DNA of 7,421 nucleotides, taken from assembly GCA_002334985.1 (NCBI GenBank), contig DDBY01000007.1, positions 1-7,421 of the forward strand, in the 5' to 3' direction. The DNA comes from Micavibrio sp. UBA2020 (GTDB taxonomy: Bacteria > Pseudomonadota > Alphaproteobacteria > Micavibrionales > UBA2020). This document shows, piece after piece, positions 1-6,698 of the stretch. Below the pieces are notes generated by a model. The model was given only the letters and a program-made list of their open reading frames with translations. It ran no database searches and was not told where the DNA came from. A program made the translations under genes and the position numbers. Position 1 is the first letter of the stretch; every line of letters begins with the position of its first letter.

Positions 1-699
<699 letters not shown>

Positions 700-706
700 C
701 TACACC

Positions 707-732
707 CCTTCACGCCCGAAGTGAAGGTTTTT
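707..732 (+). terminator. Terminator-like hairpin in the dnaK/EF-hand divergent region
   Basis: CCTTCAC (707-713) and GTGAAGG (721-727) form a perfect 7-bp stem with a 7-nt loop. On the plus strand it is followed directly by TTTTT (728-732). This looks like a weak intrinsic terminator for plus-strand transcription, yet no plus-strand gene lies upstream in the window. It may block readthrough toward the EF-hand gene or end an unrecognised small RNA. On the minus strand there is no T-tract. Confidence 0.35.
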
Positions 733-776
733 CGCTGATTTTTATACGCACGAAAACGGCGGCCGGATGCGCACGA

Positions 777-813
777 CACGTTAATAAAAGACGCGCCGCG
801 CACGTTAATAAAA
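777..813 (+). repeat. Two 13-bp direct repeats upstream of the EF-hand gene
   Basis: CACGTTAATAAAA occurs at 777-789 and again at 801-813, a 24-bp period, separated by a GC-rich 11-bp spacer. The second copy covers the position where a -35 element would sit for the extended -10 at 828-836. The arrangement resembles a tandem binding site for a regulator on one DNA face, but no regulator can be named. Confidence 0.6.
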
Positions 814-827
814 TCGCATGGCCTCTA

Positions 828-836
828 TGCTAGAAT
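828..836 (+). promoter_or_regulatory. Extended -10 promoter of the EF-hand gene
   Basis: TGCTAGAAT is a TGn-extended -10 with hexamer TAGAAT at 831-836 (5 of 6 match to TATAAT). No good -35 lies 17 nt upstream, which is typical of extended -10 promoters or of activator dependence. The start would be near 843, giving a leader of about 28 nt ending in the AAGGGGG ribosome binding site. Confidence 0.45.
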
Positions 837-847
837 TGGTAATTCTA
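831..847. promoter_or_regulatory. Palindrome overlapping the EF-hand gene -10 and start site (possible operator)
   Basis: TAGAATT (831-837) and AATTCTA (841-847) are perfect 7-bp inverted arms around GGT. The palindrome covers the -10 hexamer and the predicted start point, the position of a classic repressor operator. Which protein binds it is unknown. Confidence 0.45.
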
Positions 848-870
848 CAGGGCGTTTCCAAGGGGGCTAC

Positions 871-2592
871 ATGGCCAAGGGCAAAATTTCCGGTTTCATC
901 GCCATCGCGGCTGTTGTGACGCTGATGGGCAGCGCCCAGGCAGGCGCGCAAGAAGCCTGCGTCAGCGGCGCCTGCGCGAAGCTGCCGGAAGTGCGCTATG
1001 AAAGCCCCGACCAAATCCCCGCCGTCATCGGCGAGGTCTTGCAGCGCGCGGAGTTTTTAGAGAAGGCTTTGTCTGACGGGCTCAGCGCCATCCGCAATTC
1101 CGGCGAAGACCGCCGCCGGCTGACGCGGCAGGCGCTGGAATCCCAGCGCGAAAAAGAGGCGCAGGAACGCCGCCGCCAGTCCTTGATGCGGATTGTGGTG
1201 TTCGATGAAAACTATGACGGTTTCGTGACGGCGGAAGAGATAGAGACAAGCCTGCGCCGTGAACAGCTGCACGGCAGCGACGCGTCGCGGCTGATGCAGC
1301 GGCGTGACGAGATGATGCGCGCCGATGCCGACGGCGATGGGCGCATTTCCCTGCGCGAAGCGGCAGAGAGCGCGAATTCAAACATGAACAACGCACGGTA
1401 TATGTCCCAGTCGGACAGGTTTGAAAACCTTCTGGCACTGGATATCGACGGCGATGGTGCCCTGTCGGACAGGGAAATGGAGGCGTTGCTGCGCGCGGGC
1501 TTTGCCGTTCTAGATAAAGACGGCGATGGTGCCTTGAGCAGTGATGAAAAACGCCCCTTGCAGGAAAATATCCGTCGCCAGCAGGAATTCCGGCAAATGC
1601 AGGCGCTGGCCGCGCGCTGCGCAATGCCGAAGCCTGCTGCGGATGAAGATGTGGCTTTTCTGGGGACGCAGGAAGGGGCGGCCGTTAGCTCCGCCTCTTT
1701 TGCCTCGGCGCGCAATAGACGTACATCCGCGGTGGTTATTAGCGTGAGCACGCTTGAGAAAAAGAAATACCTTGTGCTGGCGTCGATGCAGCCCATGGTG
1801 TGGGACATCACGGGGCCCGTGACGCATGTCACGCGCGTGGTTCTTTTCGGCCCGTCCGAAGGGGGGAGTGTTCTGGCGGGTGTGCGCGGCGTGCCGAAAG
1901 AGCGCGTGACGATGTTGTCTGCTGAATGTCTGCCGAAGATGTATCAGGACATGCGCGATAGCAGCGGCCAAAGCCCGCATGCCACATCGGCGATTGAGGC
2001 CTATGCGGGCAAGCGTCCGGCCGTGGCGCAAACCATCGATAAATTGTACGAGGCGACATTGCTCGGCGGCGGGTTTATCACGGTGCGCACGCCGCCGCCT
2101 TCGGCATTTGAAACGCCCGCGGCAGGGTTCGACCCTGATATCTGGCGTGAAAAAATCGTGCGTGAGAAGATGGGGCTGCGTCTTATTGCGGCGGCTGACG
2201 TGTTCAGCGGTGCAAAATTGGAACAGAGCGCGACGCTGCCCGGCAGTTACGGCCTTGCCAAGCTGGTGCACGACGGTGTGATTGAAAAAGTGCCTTCGGG
2301 CAGTTTTATGAGGGTATATAGCACCGGCGGTGGCAATAGTGTCAGCATCATTGAAAGCGGCGGAAACGATACGGTCGTCGTGCAGGGTGGGGGCGACATG
2401 CAGCGTGTGCCCATTTATGATTACCGCCTGAAACGCGGGGTGCCGTCATTGCCTGCGGTATCTTTGGGCATCCGCAAATTGCTTATCCCAGAAAATATCA
2501 AGGTGCCGGACGATATCGGTCTGAAAGAATGCGCCAGCCAGAAAGGCCCTGCGGGTGAACGCGTCTTTGAAACAGGTTGCCGTGACCGTTAA
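871..2592 (+). CDS. Exported EF-hand calcium-binding protein with unrecognised C-terminal half
   Basis: The 573-residue product starts with a Sec-type signal peptide: lysines at 3 and 5, a hydrophobic stretch at about 8-20, and likely cleavage after AQA (24). It is therefore probably periplasmic or secreted. Four canonical 12-residue EF-hand loops follow: DENYDGFVTAEE (112-123), DADGDGRISLRE (152-163), DIDGDGALSDRE (191-202) and DKDGDGALSSDE (215-226). All keep the acidic ligands at positions 1, 3, 5 and 12 (Asn at 3 in the first) and Gly at 6, so calcium binding is expected. Residues 50-105 and 228-248 are helical and charged. Residues 250-573 match no family I can name. They include the stretch YLVLASMQPMVWDITG (300-315), a Gly-rich patch at 485-509, and cysteines at 353, 554 and 570. 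The ATG has AAGGGGG at 860-866. The gene stands alone, diverges from dnaK and converges with the ankyrin gene. A stress or envelope role is only inference. Confidence 0.9.
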   Translation: MAKGKISGFIAIAAVVTLMGSAQAGAQEACVSGACAKLPEVRYESPDQIPAVIGEVLQRAEFLEKALSDGLSAIRNSGEDRRRLTRQALESQREKEAQERRRQSLMRIVVFDENYDGFVTAEEIETSLRREQLHGSDASRLMQRRDEMMRADADGDGRISLREAAESANSNMNNARYMSQSDRFENLLALDIDGDGALSDREMEALLRAGFAVLDKDGDGALSSDEKRPLQENIRRQQEFRQMQALAARCAMPKPAADEDVAFLGTQEGAAVSSASFASARNRRTSAVVISVSTLEKKKYLVLASMQPMVWDITGPVTHVTRVVLFGPSEGGSVLAGVRGVPKERVTMLSAECLPKMYQDMRDSSGQSPHATSAIEAYAGKRPAVAQTIDKLYEATLLGGGFITVRTPPPSAFETPAAGFDPDIWREKIVREKMGLRLIAAADVFSGAKLEQSATLPGSYGLAKLVHDGVIEKVPSGSFMRVYSTGGGNSVSIIESGGNDTVVVQGGGDMQRVPIYDYRLKRGVPSLPAVSLGIRKLLIPENIKVPDDIGLKECASQKGPAGERVFETGCRDR

Positions 2593-2619
2593 GGCAAATG
2601 TTTGGCTTGTGGCTCGCTG

Positions 2620-2634
2620 CCGCGACTAGCGCGG
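2620..2634. terminator. Weak hairpin between the convergent EF-hand and ankyrin genes
   Basis: CCGCG (2620-2624) and CGCGG (2630-2634) form a 5-bp stem around ACTAG in the 46-bp gap between the two convergent stop codons. No proper T-tract follows on either strand, so a terminator function is doubtful. Nothing better is visible in the gap. Confidence 0.2.
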
Positions 2635-2638
2635 GTGC

Positions 2639-3418
2639 TTATTTCCCCGGGGCGGGACGTTTGCGCACGGCTTTGATATTGACGCGTTTAATGGCGATGT
2701 CTTCGTGCAGGCCGTCGGTGATTTGGCGGATGTCGTCATTAAGGATACGTTCGCGGCAATCTTCGATGGTTTTTTCAATCGCATCCGCAACGGTTGTGTA
2801 GCGGGCTTCACGCGCGACGGCGGCGGGCGTTTTGCCGCTGCGGTTCGGCTTTACGGGGTTTGCGCCTGCCGCGATAAGCGCGAGGCAAGTGCTTTTGCGC
2901 CCTGCCGCCGCGGCAGTGCAAAGCGGCGTTTCGCCGCGCTTGTCGATATGGTCGGCATCGCAGCCCCAGCCGATGACGGCGGTCAGGAAAGCGTCATGCC
3001 CGCGGCTGGCGGCCTGCGTCAGGGCGCTGCGGCTGATGCTGTTGCAGTCATCGATGCGTGCGCCCGCGCGCAAAAGGGCGAGGGCGATTTTTTCGTTGCC
3101 CGTATAGCCGCACCACACAAGCGGCGTGTTGTCCTGATGGTCGCGCGCGTGAATGGACGCGCCGGCGGCCAGAATTTTTTCGGCAATGTCGGTATGCTCG
3201 TAATGAATGGCAACCATGAGGGCGCTTTGCCCGTGCGTGTTGACTTCGTGCACCGATGCGCCGCGCGCAAGCAGGTCGGCCAGCAGCGCCGCATCCGCCT
3301 GCGGTGCCCGGCCTTTGCCCAGCTCCTCCAGCAACAACTGGCCAAGGCGCGCGGATTCGGCGCGGCGGTCTGCGGCGGAAGTATTGAACGCGGGGCTCGG
3401 GGCGGGTTGCTGTGACAT
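2639..3418 (-). CDS. Ankyrin-repeat protein
   Basis: This 259-residue protein is mostly a stack of ankyrin repeats, which form protein-binding surfaces. After a polar N-terminus (1-25) and a helical lead-in, repeat-like units occur at about 39-61 (ADLLARGASVHEVN), 62-94 (GQSALMVAIHYEHTDIAEKI), 95-128 (DNTPLVWCGYTGNEKIALAL), 129-161 (SRSALTQAASRGHDAFLTAV) and 162-194 (GETPLCTAAAAGRKSTCLAL). A more diverged cap follows at 195-222 (GKTPAAVAREARYTTVADAI). The C-terminal tail (223-259) is charged and ends in RKRPAPGK. No signal peptide or membrane segment is seen, so it is probably cytoplasmic. The ATG at 3416-3418 has no good Shine-Dalgarno sequence, only an A-rich leader. It lies about 100 bp downstream of grpE with no clear terminator between, so it may be read from grpE as well as from its own promoter. 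Its binding partner is unknown. Confidence 0.9.
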   Translation of the reverse strand: MSQQPAPSPAFNTSAADRRAESARLGQLLLEELGKGRAPQADAALLADLLARGASVHEVNTHGQSALMVAIHYEHTDIAEKILAAGASIHARDHQDNTPLVWCGYTGNEKIALALLRAGARIDDCNSISRSALTQAASRGHDAFLTAVIGWGCDADHIDKRGETPLCTAAAAGRKSTCLALIAAGANPVKPNRSGKTPAAVAREARYTTVADAIEKTIEDCRERILNDDIRQITDGLHEDIAIKRVNIKAVRKRPAPGK

Positions 3419-3422
3419 AGCG

Positions 3423-3449
3423 TTATTTATCTGCGCTTTATTTATCTGC
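3423..3449 (-). repeat. Tandem 12-bp repeat filling the ankyrin gene leader
   Basis: On the minus strand GCAGATAAATAA occurs twice (3438-3449 and 3423-3434), a 15-bp period with a 3-nt spacer. If transcription starts near 3454, these repeats make up most of the roughly 36-nt leader. They occupy the place where a ribosome binding site should be. Confidence 0.6.
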
Positions 3450-3460
3450 TTTCGGCGCCA

Positions 3461-3488
3461 ACCATAGCAGAAATACGCATTATGTCAA
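3461..3488 (-). promoter_or_regulatory. Sigma-70-type promoter of the ankyrin gene
   Basis: On the minus strand a perfect -35 TTGACA (3483-3488) is followed after 16 nt by TATGGT (3461-3466), a 4 of 6 match to TATAAT. The start would be near 3454. It lies just downstream of the grpE stop codon and gives the ankyrin gene its own transcription unit. Confidence 0.5.
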
Positions 3489-3518
3489 TATCTTGCGGTT
3501 TTTCAGGCCAAATCCGGC

Positions 3519-4148
3519 TTAAACGCTTTGGTCCAGCTGGCTGCCCTCGGCCGCGATGCCTCCCTTGGCCACACCCACGCGGGCGGAGCGCAGCAGGCGG
3601 TCATGGATGACATAGGCCGGCTCCAGCACTTGCAGGATAGTGCCGGGTTTTTGGTCGGGTGCGTCGATTTCGAACATGACTTCGTGCATGTTGGGGTCGA
3701 ACATCTGGCCTTGCGGGTCGATTTTCTTGATGCCCTGACTTTCGAGCACGCGCTGCAATTCACGCTCCGTCGCCTCGACGCCGGTGAAGATGGTTTTGAA
3801 GGGGCCTTCCTGCGTGCGCTGCTCCGCCGTGATGGCGCCAAGCGCGCGGCCAAGGTTGTCGGACACGCTGAGAAGGCTGCGGGCAAAGGACGATACGGCG
3901 AATTTCGCGGTGTCCTGACGTTCTTTTTCCATGCGCTTGCGGGTGTTGTCGGCCTCCGCAATCGCACGCAGCGCCTTGTCGGCGGCATCGGCGATTTGCG
4001 CTTCCAGCTCGGCAATCCGCGCTTCGGCCGCTTCCAGCGCCGCGGCGATGCCTTCGCCTTCTGCGGCGGCGGGCGTTGCTTCGGCAGCGGCAGGTTCGCT
4101 CGCGGCGCTCTCGGGCATGTCTGGGTGGTGTTCGGATGGTTTGGTCAT
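3519..4148 (-). CDS. grpE: Nucleotide exchange factor GrpE
   Basis: GrpE is the dimeric exchange factor that opens the DnaK ATPase domain to release ADP and reset the chaperone cycle in the cytoplasm. The 209-residue length is normal. Residues 1-35 are a disordered Ala/Glu/Pro-rich arm and about 36-80 a long coiled-coil helix with the family motif AEADNTRKRMEKE (65-77). Residues 82-140 are the four-helix-bundle region (SLLSVSDNLGRAL at 91-103) and about 141-195 the beta-wing with MFDPNMHEVMFEI (149-161) and the closing GYVI-like segment AYVIHDRLLRSARVGVAKGG (178-197). The ATG at 4146-4148 has AAGGGA at 4154-4159, spacing 5. It lies downstream of a second GrpE-family gene, from which a strong terminator separates it, and upstream of the ankyrin gene. 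All expected family motifs are present, so this is the likely housekeeping GrpE. Confidence 0.96.
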   Translation of the reverse strand: MTKPSEHHPDMPESAASEPAAAEATPAAAEGEGIAAALEAAEARIAELEAQIADAADKALRAIAEADNTRKRMEKERQDTAKFAVSSFARSLLSVSDNLGRALGAITAEQRTQEGPFKTIFTGVEATERELQRVLESQGIKKIDPQGQMFDPNMHEVMFEIDAPDQKPGTILQVLEPAYVIHDRLLRSARVGVAKGGIAAEGSQLDQSV

Positions 4149-4175
4149 GGCTTTCCCTTATGTCCGTCTATAGCG

Positions 4176-4217
4176 TCAAAAAGAAACGAAAACAGCCATA
4201 CGAATATGGCTGTTTTC
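4176..4217 (-). terminator. Strong intrinsic terminator of the duplicated GrpE gene
   Basis: GAAAACAGCCATA and TATGGCTGTTTTC (4188-4200 and 4205-4217) form a perfect 13-bp stem. On the minus strand the loop is TTCG, and the 3' arm ends in TTTTC followed by the T-rich GTTTCTTTTT down to about 4178. It lies 41 bp past the stop codon of the upstream gene and ends its transcript before grpE. The plus-strand arm also ends in TTTT, but no plus-strand gene is present. Confidence 0.85.
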
Positions 4218-4232
4218 ATGTGCCGTTTCAAG
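4204..4232 (-). promoter_or_regulatory. Candidate sigma-32-like promoter of grpE, embedded in the terminator
   Basis: On the minus strand CTTGAA (4227-4232) is followed after 15 nt by AGCCATAT (4204-4211), close to the heat-shock elements CTTGAA and CCCCATnT. The start would be near 4197, inside the 3' arm of the terminator hairpin, so grpE transcripts would lack the 5' arm and escape termination. No other convincing grpE promoter is visible in the 109-bp gap. Confidence 0.45.
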
Positions 4233-4257
4233 CCCGCGCAAGGGGGAGAATAAGGCA

Positions 4258-5409
4258 TTAGAATTGCGGGGTGATAACCACCTTGGCGGCGCGGATAAGG
4301 CGGCCTTCGATTTCATAGCCTTTTTGCGCGACGTGAATAACCGTTTCGGGCTCCACATCCGGCTGGGGCACGACGGAAATCGCTTCGTGCTTGGACGCAT
4401 CGAATTCTTCGCCCATGGGGCTGATGGCCTTGACGCCATGTTTGTTGAAAACAGCGCCAAGGTTCGCCAGCGTTTTTTCAACGTCCGCCGCCAGTTTGGC
4501 GAATTTGGGGTCGGCTTCTCGGTCTTTTTTCGCGATGGTGCCAAGCCCAAGCTCCAGCGTGTCAATCACGGGCAGCACGTCTTTCACGAATTTTTCGATG
4601 GCGAATTTCGCATTTTCCTCGAACTTCGCTTCGCTGCGCTGCAGGGATTTTACGGCTTCTTCGTGTTTGCTGCGCGATGTCATGCTTTCCTGCTGCAGGG
4701 CGCCAGCGCGTGCGGAAAGGTCAATGAATTTCTGCTGCCATGCATCGCGCGATGCACGCACGCTGTCGATGGTTTCGGCGTCCTGCGGCGCGGCGGCCGC
4801 TGGGGCTTCGCTGGCGGCGGGGGCATTGGCTTGCGGCGCGGTTTGCGCGGCGGGGGCGTCCGCTTTGGGCGCGGCTTCGGCGCCGTTTTCTTTCAGGCCG
4901 TGTTTGTTGAAAACGCCGCTCAGCTGGCTGATGGTTTTTTCAACGCCTTCGGTCAGTTTGCCGAATTTGGGGTCGGCGGCGCGGGCTTCTGCTGTAATCT
5001 GGCCAAGCTCTGTGCCAAGCGCCGCCATAACGGGCTGCACTTCAAGCGCGAATTGCGCAATCGCCTGTTTCTTGTTCTGCTCGAACTGCGCTTCGGCGCG
5101 TTGCAGGGATTGCTGCGCCTGTTCGTATTTCGCGCGGGCTTCGTCGCTGGCTTTTTGCATGCCGTCGATGCGCTCCGACAGGCGGGTGAATTTGCGCTGC
5201 CAATCGTCACGCTCTTCGCGCAGGTCTTCGATGCTCTCTTCGGCCATTTCGCCGTCTTCGTCCAGAATATCGCCGAACAGCTCCTGCATGCGGGCGCGGC
5301 GCGCGGCCTCTTCGGCGGCGTCGTTATCGGCGTTATCCTGACCGTCGCGGCCTGCGGGCATGGCTTTGTCGTCTTCGTCCTGCGGCGGGGTAGGGTTGTT
5401 ATCGGCCAT
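4258..5409 (-). CDS. GrpE-family protein with internally duplicated helical module
   Basis: This 383-residue protein belongs to the GrpE family but is nearly twice the usual length. Residues 1-63 are acidic and probably disordered. Residues 64-173 and 218-327 are two gap-free 110-residue copies of the GrpE coiled-coil and helix-bundle region. By hand count they are identical at 56 positions, and both contain SLQR(A/S)EAxFExN, ADPKF and VFNKHG. An Ala/Pro-rich linker (174-217) joins them. Only copy 2 continues into a beta-wing (328-383) with PMGEEFDASKHEAIS (330-344) and GYEIEGRLIRAAKVV (364-378). Compared with the downstream canonical GrpE, the basic RKR after the conserved Asn is missing in both copies. 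The ATG at 5407-5409 is preceded by AAGGA (5420-5424), spacing 10. It lies between hrcA and grpE on one strand. Exchange activity on DnaK, or a holdase, thermosensor or regulatory role, is inference from the family. Confidence 0.9.
   Translation of the reverse strand: MADNNPTPPQDEDDKAMPAGRDGQDNADNDAAEEAARRARMQELFGDILDEDGEMAEESIEDLREERDDWQRKFTRLSERIDGMQKASDEARAKYEQAQQSLQRAEAQFEQNKKQAIAQFALEVQPVMAALGTELGQITAEARAADPKFGKLTEGVEKTISQLSGVFNKHGLKENGAEAAPKADAPAAQTAPQANAPAASEAPAAAAPQDAETIDSVRASRDAWQQKFIDLSARAGALQQESMTSRSKHEEAVKSLQRSEAKFEENAKFAIEKFVKDVLPVIDTLELGLGTIAKKDREADPKFAKLAADVEKTLANLGAVFNKHGVKAISPMGEEFDASKHEAISVVPQPDVEPETVIHVAQKGYEIEGRLIRAAKVVITPQF
4429..4758 (-). repeat. Internal duplication, copy 2 (residues 218-327)
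   Basis: This is the second 330-bp copy of the GrpE helical module. DNA-level similarity to copy 1 is still visible: on the plus strand TGTTTGTTGAAAAC occurs at 4439 and 4901, and GAATTTGGGGTCGGC at 4501 and 4963, all offset by 462 bp (154 codons). Confidence 0.85.
4891..5220 (-). repeat. Internal duplication, copy 1 (residues 64-173)
   Basis: This first 330-bp copy of the GrpE helical module aligns to copy 2 without gaps. It lacks the beta-wing that follows copy 2 and runs straight into the Ala/Pro linker. Confidence 0.85.
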
Positions 5410-5462
5410 GGCGAGGGTGTCCTTAGAAGGTCTTGAAATGCGGATAGGGTTTGATTGTCATA

Positions 5463-5491
5463 TTGTTAAAGCATGCACAGGGCAGAGTCAA
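5463..5491 (-). promoter_or_regulatory. Candidate sigma-70 promoter of the duplicated GrpE gene
   Basis: In the 147-bp gap after hrcA the minus strand has TTGACT (5486-5491), then 17 nt, then TAACAA (5463-5468). A TGC precedes the overlapping TTTAAC, so the exact -10 is uncertain. It suggests transcription independent of hrcA. No clear hrcA terminator is visible in the gap, so readthrough from hrcA is also possible. Confidence 0.4.
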
Positions 5492-5556
5492 TCCATTTTT
5501 TCATATAGATTTCAAAACTTTGCGCCTTTTATACGGGGGCTGGCCGCGGCAGGGGC

Positions 5557-6597
5557 TCAGTTTCCGAGAATCTTGCCGATAATCTGGGATGTATAATTCA
5601 CCACGGGGATAACGCGGCTGTAATTCATGCGCGCCGGGCCGATAACGCCGATGGCGCCCACCACCCGCGCATCCTGTGTGCGGTAGGGCGATACAATCAT
5701 CGAGCAGCCGGAATGGCCGAACAGTTTGTTTTCAGCGCCGATATAAATCTTCACCCCGTCGCCCTGCGTCGTCGCCTGCAAAAGCTGCAGCATGCTTTCC
5801 TTGGTCTCCAGCGCATCGAACAGCTGGCGGATACGCTCCAGGTCTTCAATCGCTGTCACATCATCCAGCAGTTTCGATTGTCCGCGCACAAACAAATGTC
5901 CGCCCGCATCCGCCGGGGCGAGGCTTGCGATGCCCGCCTCCACCACGCGCTGGGTGAGGGCGTCGAGCTGCGTGCGTTCGCTTTGCAGCTCGCTGCGGAT
6001 ATAATCGACCGCCTGCTGCAATGTTTTATCGGCAATGCGTGAATTGAGGTAATTGGCCGCGCGTGTCAGCGATGTGGCGGTGACGTCTGCGGCAATATCC
6101 AAAAGCCTGTTTTCAACCAGCCCCGCGCTGGTGACCAGCACGGCCAGCGCGCGCCCGGGCGAGAGCAAAACAAATTCCACCTGCCGCACGGGGTCTTCGG
6201 ATTTCGGTGCGAAAACAAGCCCGGCGCAGGACGAAAGGCCGGAGAGAAACTGGCTCGTCTGCTCCATGATACCGGTAACCGAATTTCCGCGCACCGCGCC
6301 AAGGCGCAGGTCGATGCCCGCGCGCTCCTCCGCGCTCAGGTCGTCCAGCTCCAACAGGCCTTCGACAAAGACGGTCAGGCCGCTTTCCGTCGGCAGGCGT
6401 CCGGCAGATGTATGCGGCGCGTAGAGAAGCCCGCGCTCTTCCAGCTCCGCCATGGCGCTGCGGATAGTGGCGGGGGATAGCTTCATGCCCAGCTTTTGCG
6501 AAATCGCCATGGAGCCCACGGGCTCCCCCGTCTCGACATAGGCATCGACGACGAGTTTTAGAATCTGGCGGGTTCTTTGGTTCAATTCGCGTATCAT
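5557..6597 (-). CDS. hrcA: Heat-inducible transcription repressor HrcA
   Basis: HrcA is a dimeric repressor of chaperone genes that normally binds CIRCE operators and is kept active by the GroE chaperonin. The 346-residue length is typical. The N-terminal winged helix (about 1-75) carries the family pattern: LNQRTRQILKLVVDAYVETG (5-24), EPVGSMAIS (25-33), LSPATIRSAMAELEERGLLY (40-59) and the hallmark PHTSAGRLPTESG (61-73). The middle GAF-like region and the C-terminal part with GVKIYIGAEN, SGCSMIVSPY and GAIGVIGPARMNYSRVIPVV follow the family to the end. I chose the ATG at 6595-6597. The frame extends two codons upstream to a TTG, but family members begin near the ATG and no Shine-Dalgarno supports the TTG. 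The ATG also has no Shine-Dalgarno and lies 7 nt after a TATAAT, so translation is probably leaderless. It is first in line with the two GrpE genes and diverges from the J-domain gene. Confidence 0.96.
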   Translation of the reverse strand: MIRELNQRTRQILKLVVDAYVETGEPVGSMAISQKLGMKLSPATIRSAMAELEERGLLYAPHTSAGRLPTESGLTVFVEGLLELDDLSAEERAGIDLRLGAVRGNSVTGIMEQTSQFLSGLSSCAGLVFAPKSEDPVRQVEFVLLSPGRALAVLVTSAGLVENRLLDIAADVTATSLTRAANYLNSRIADKTLQQAVDYIRSELQSERTQLDALTQRVVEAGIASLAPADAGGHLFVRGQSKLLDDVTAIEDLERIRQLFDALETKESMLQLLQATTQGDGVKIYIGAENKLFGHSGCSMIVSPYRTQDARVVGAIGVIGPARMNYSRVIPVVNYTSQIIGKILGN

Positions 6598-6604
6598 GTG
6601 CAAA

Positions 6605-6633
6605 ATTATATAGAGGAAATCGTATAAAAAACC
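6605..6633 (-). promoter_or_regulatory. hrcA promoter with -10 abutting the start codon
   Basis: On the minus strand a perfect TATAAT lies at 6605-6610. The -35 is weak: GGTTTT at 6628-6633 with 17-nt spacing, or TTGGTT at 6630-6635 with 19. The predicted start falls on the last base or two before the ATG at 6597, giving a leaderless transcript. Confidence 0.55.
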
Positions 6634-6670
6634 AATAATTACAAAGCGGTGACGCGAAGGACATCAAATA

Positions 6671-6698
6671 TTGACATAACTATAAAAATCCTTATAGT
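6671..6698 (+). promoter_or_regulatory. Strong sigma-70-type promoter of the J-domain gene
   Basis: TTGACA (6671-6676) is a perfect -35. After 16 nt comes TATAGT (6693-6698), a 5 of 6 match to TATAAT. The start would be near 6705, giving a leader of about 47 nt. It lies back to back with the hrcA promoter about 40 bp away. Confidence 0.65.

Noticed and set aside
1082..2271. Minus-strand open frames inside the EF-hand gene
   Set aside because: They are Arg/His/Ala-rich shadows overlapping one another, whereas the plus frame has a signal peptide and four EF-hand loops.
3528..4253. Plus-strand 241-codon open frame opposite grpE
   Set aside because: It is antisense to a complete canonical GrpE and its product has no recognisable domain.
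4264..5436. Long plus-strand open frames (390 and 316 codons) opposite the duplicated GrpE gene
   Set aside because: They are antisense shadows. The minus-strand frame encodes clear GrpE motifs, and the plus frames give low-complexity Phe/Gly- or Ser-rich products with no family pattern.
6601..6603. TTG as the hrcA start codon
   Set aside because: It would fall at or upstream of the predicted transcription start, has no ribosome binding site, and family members start near the ATG at 6597.
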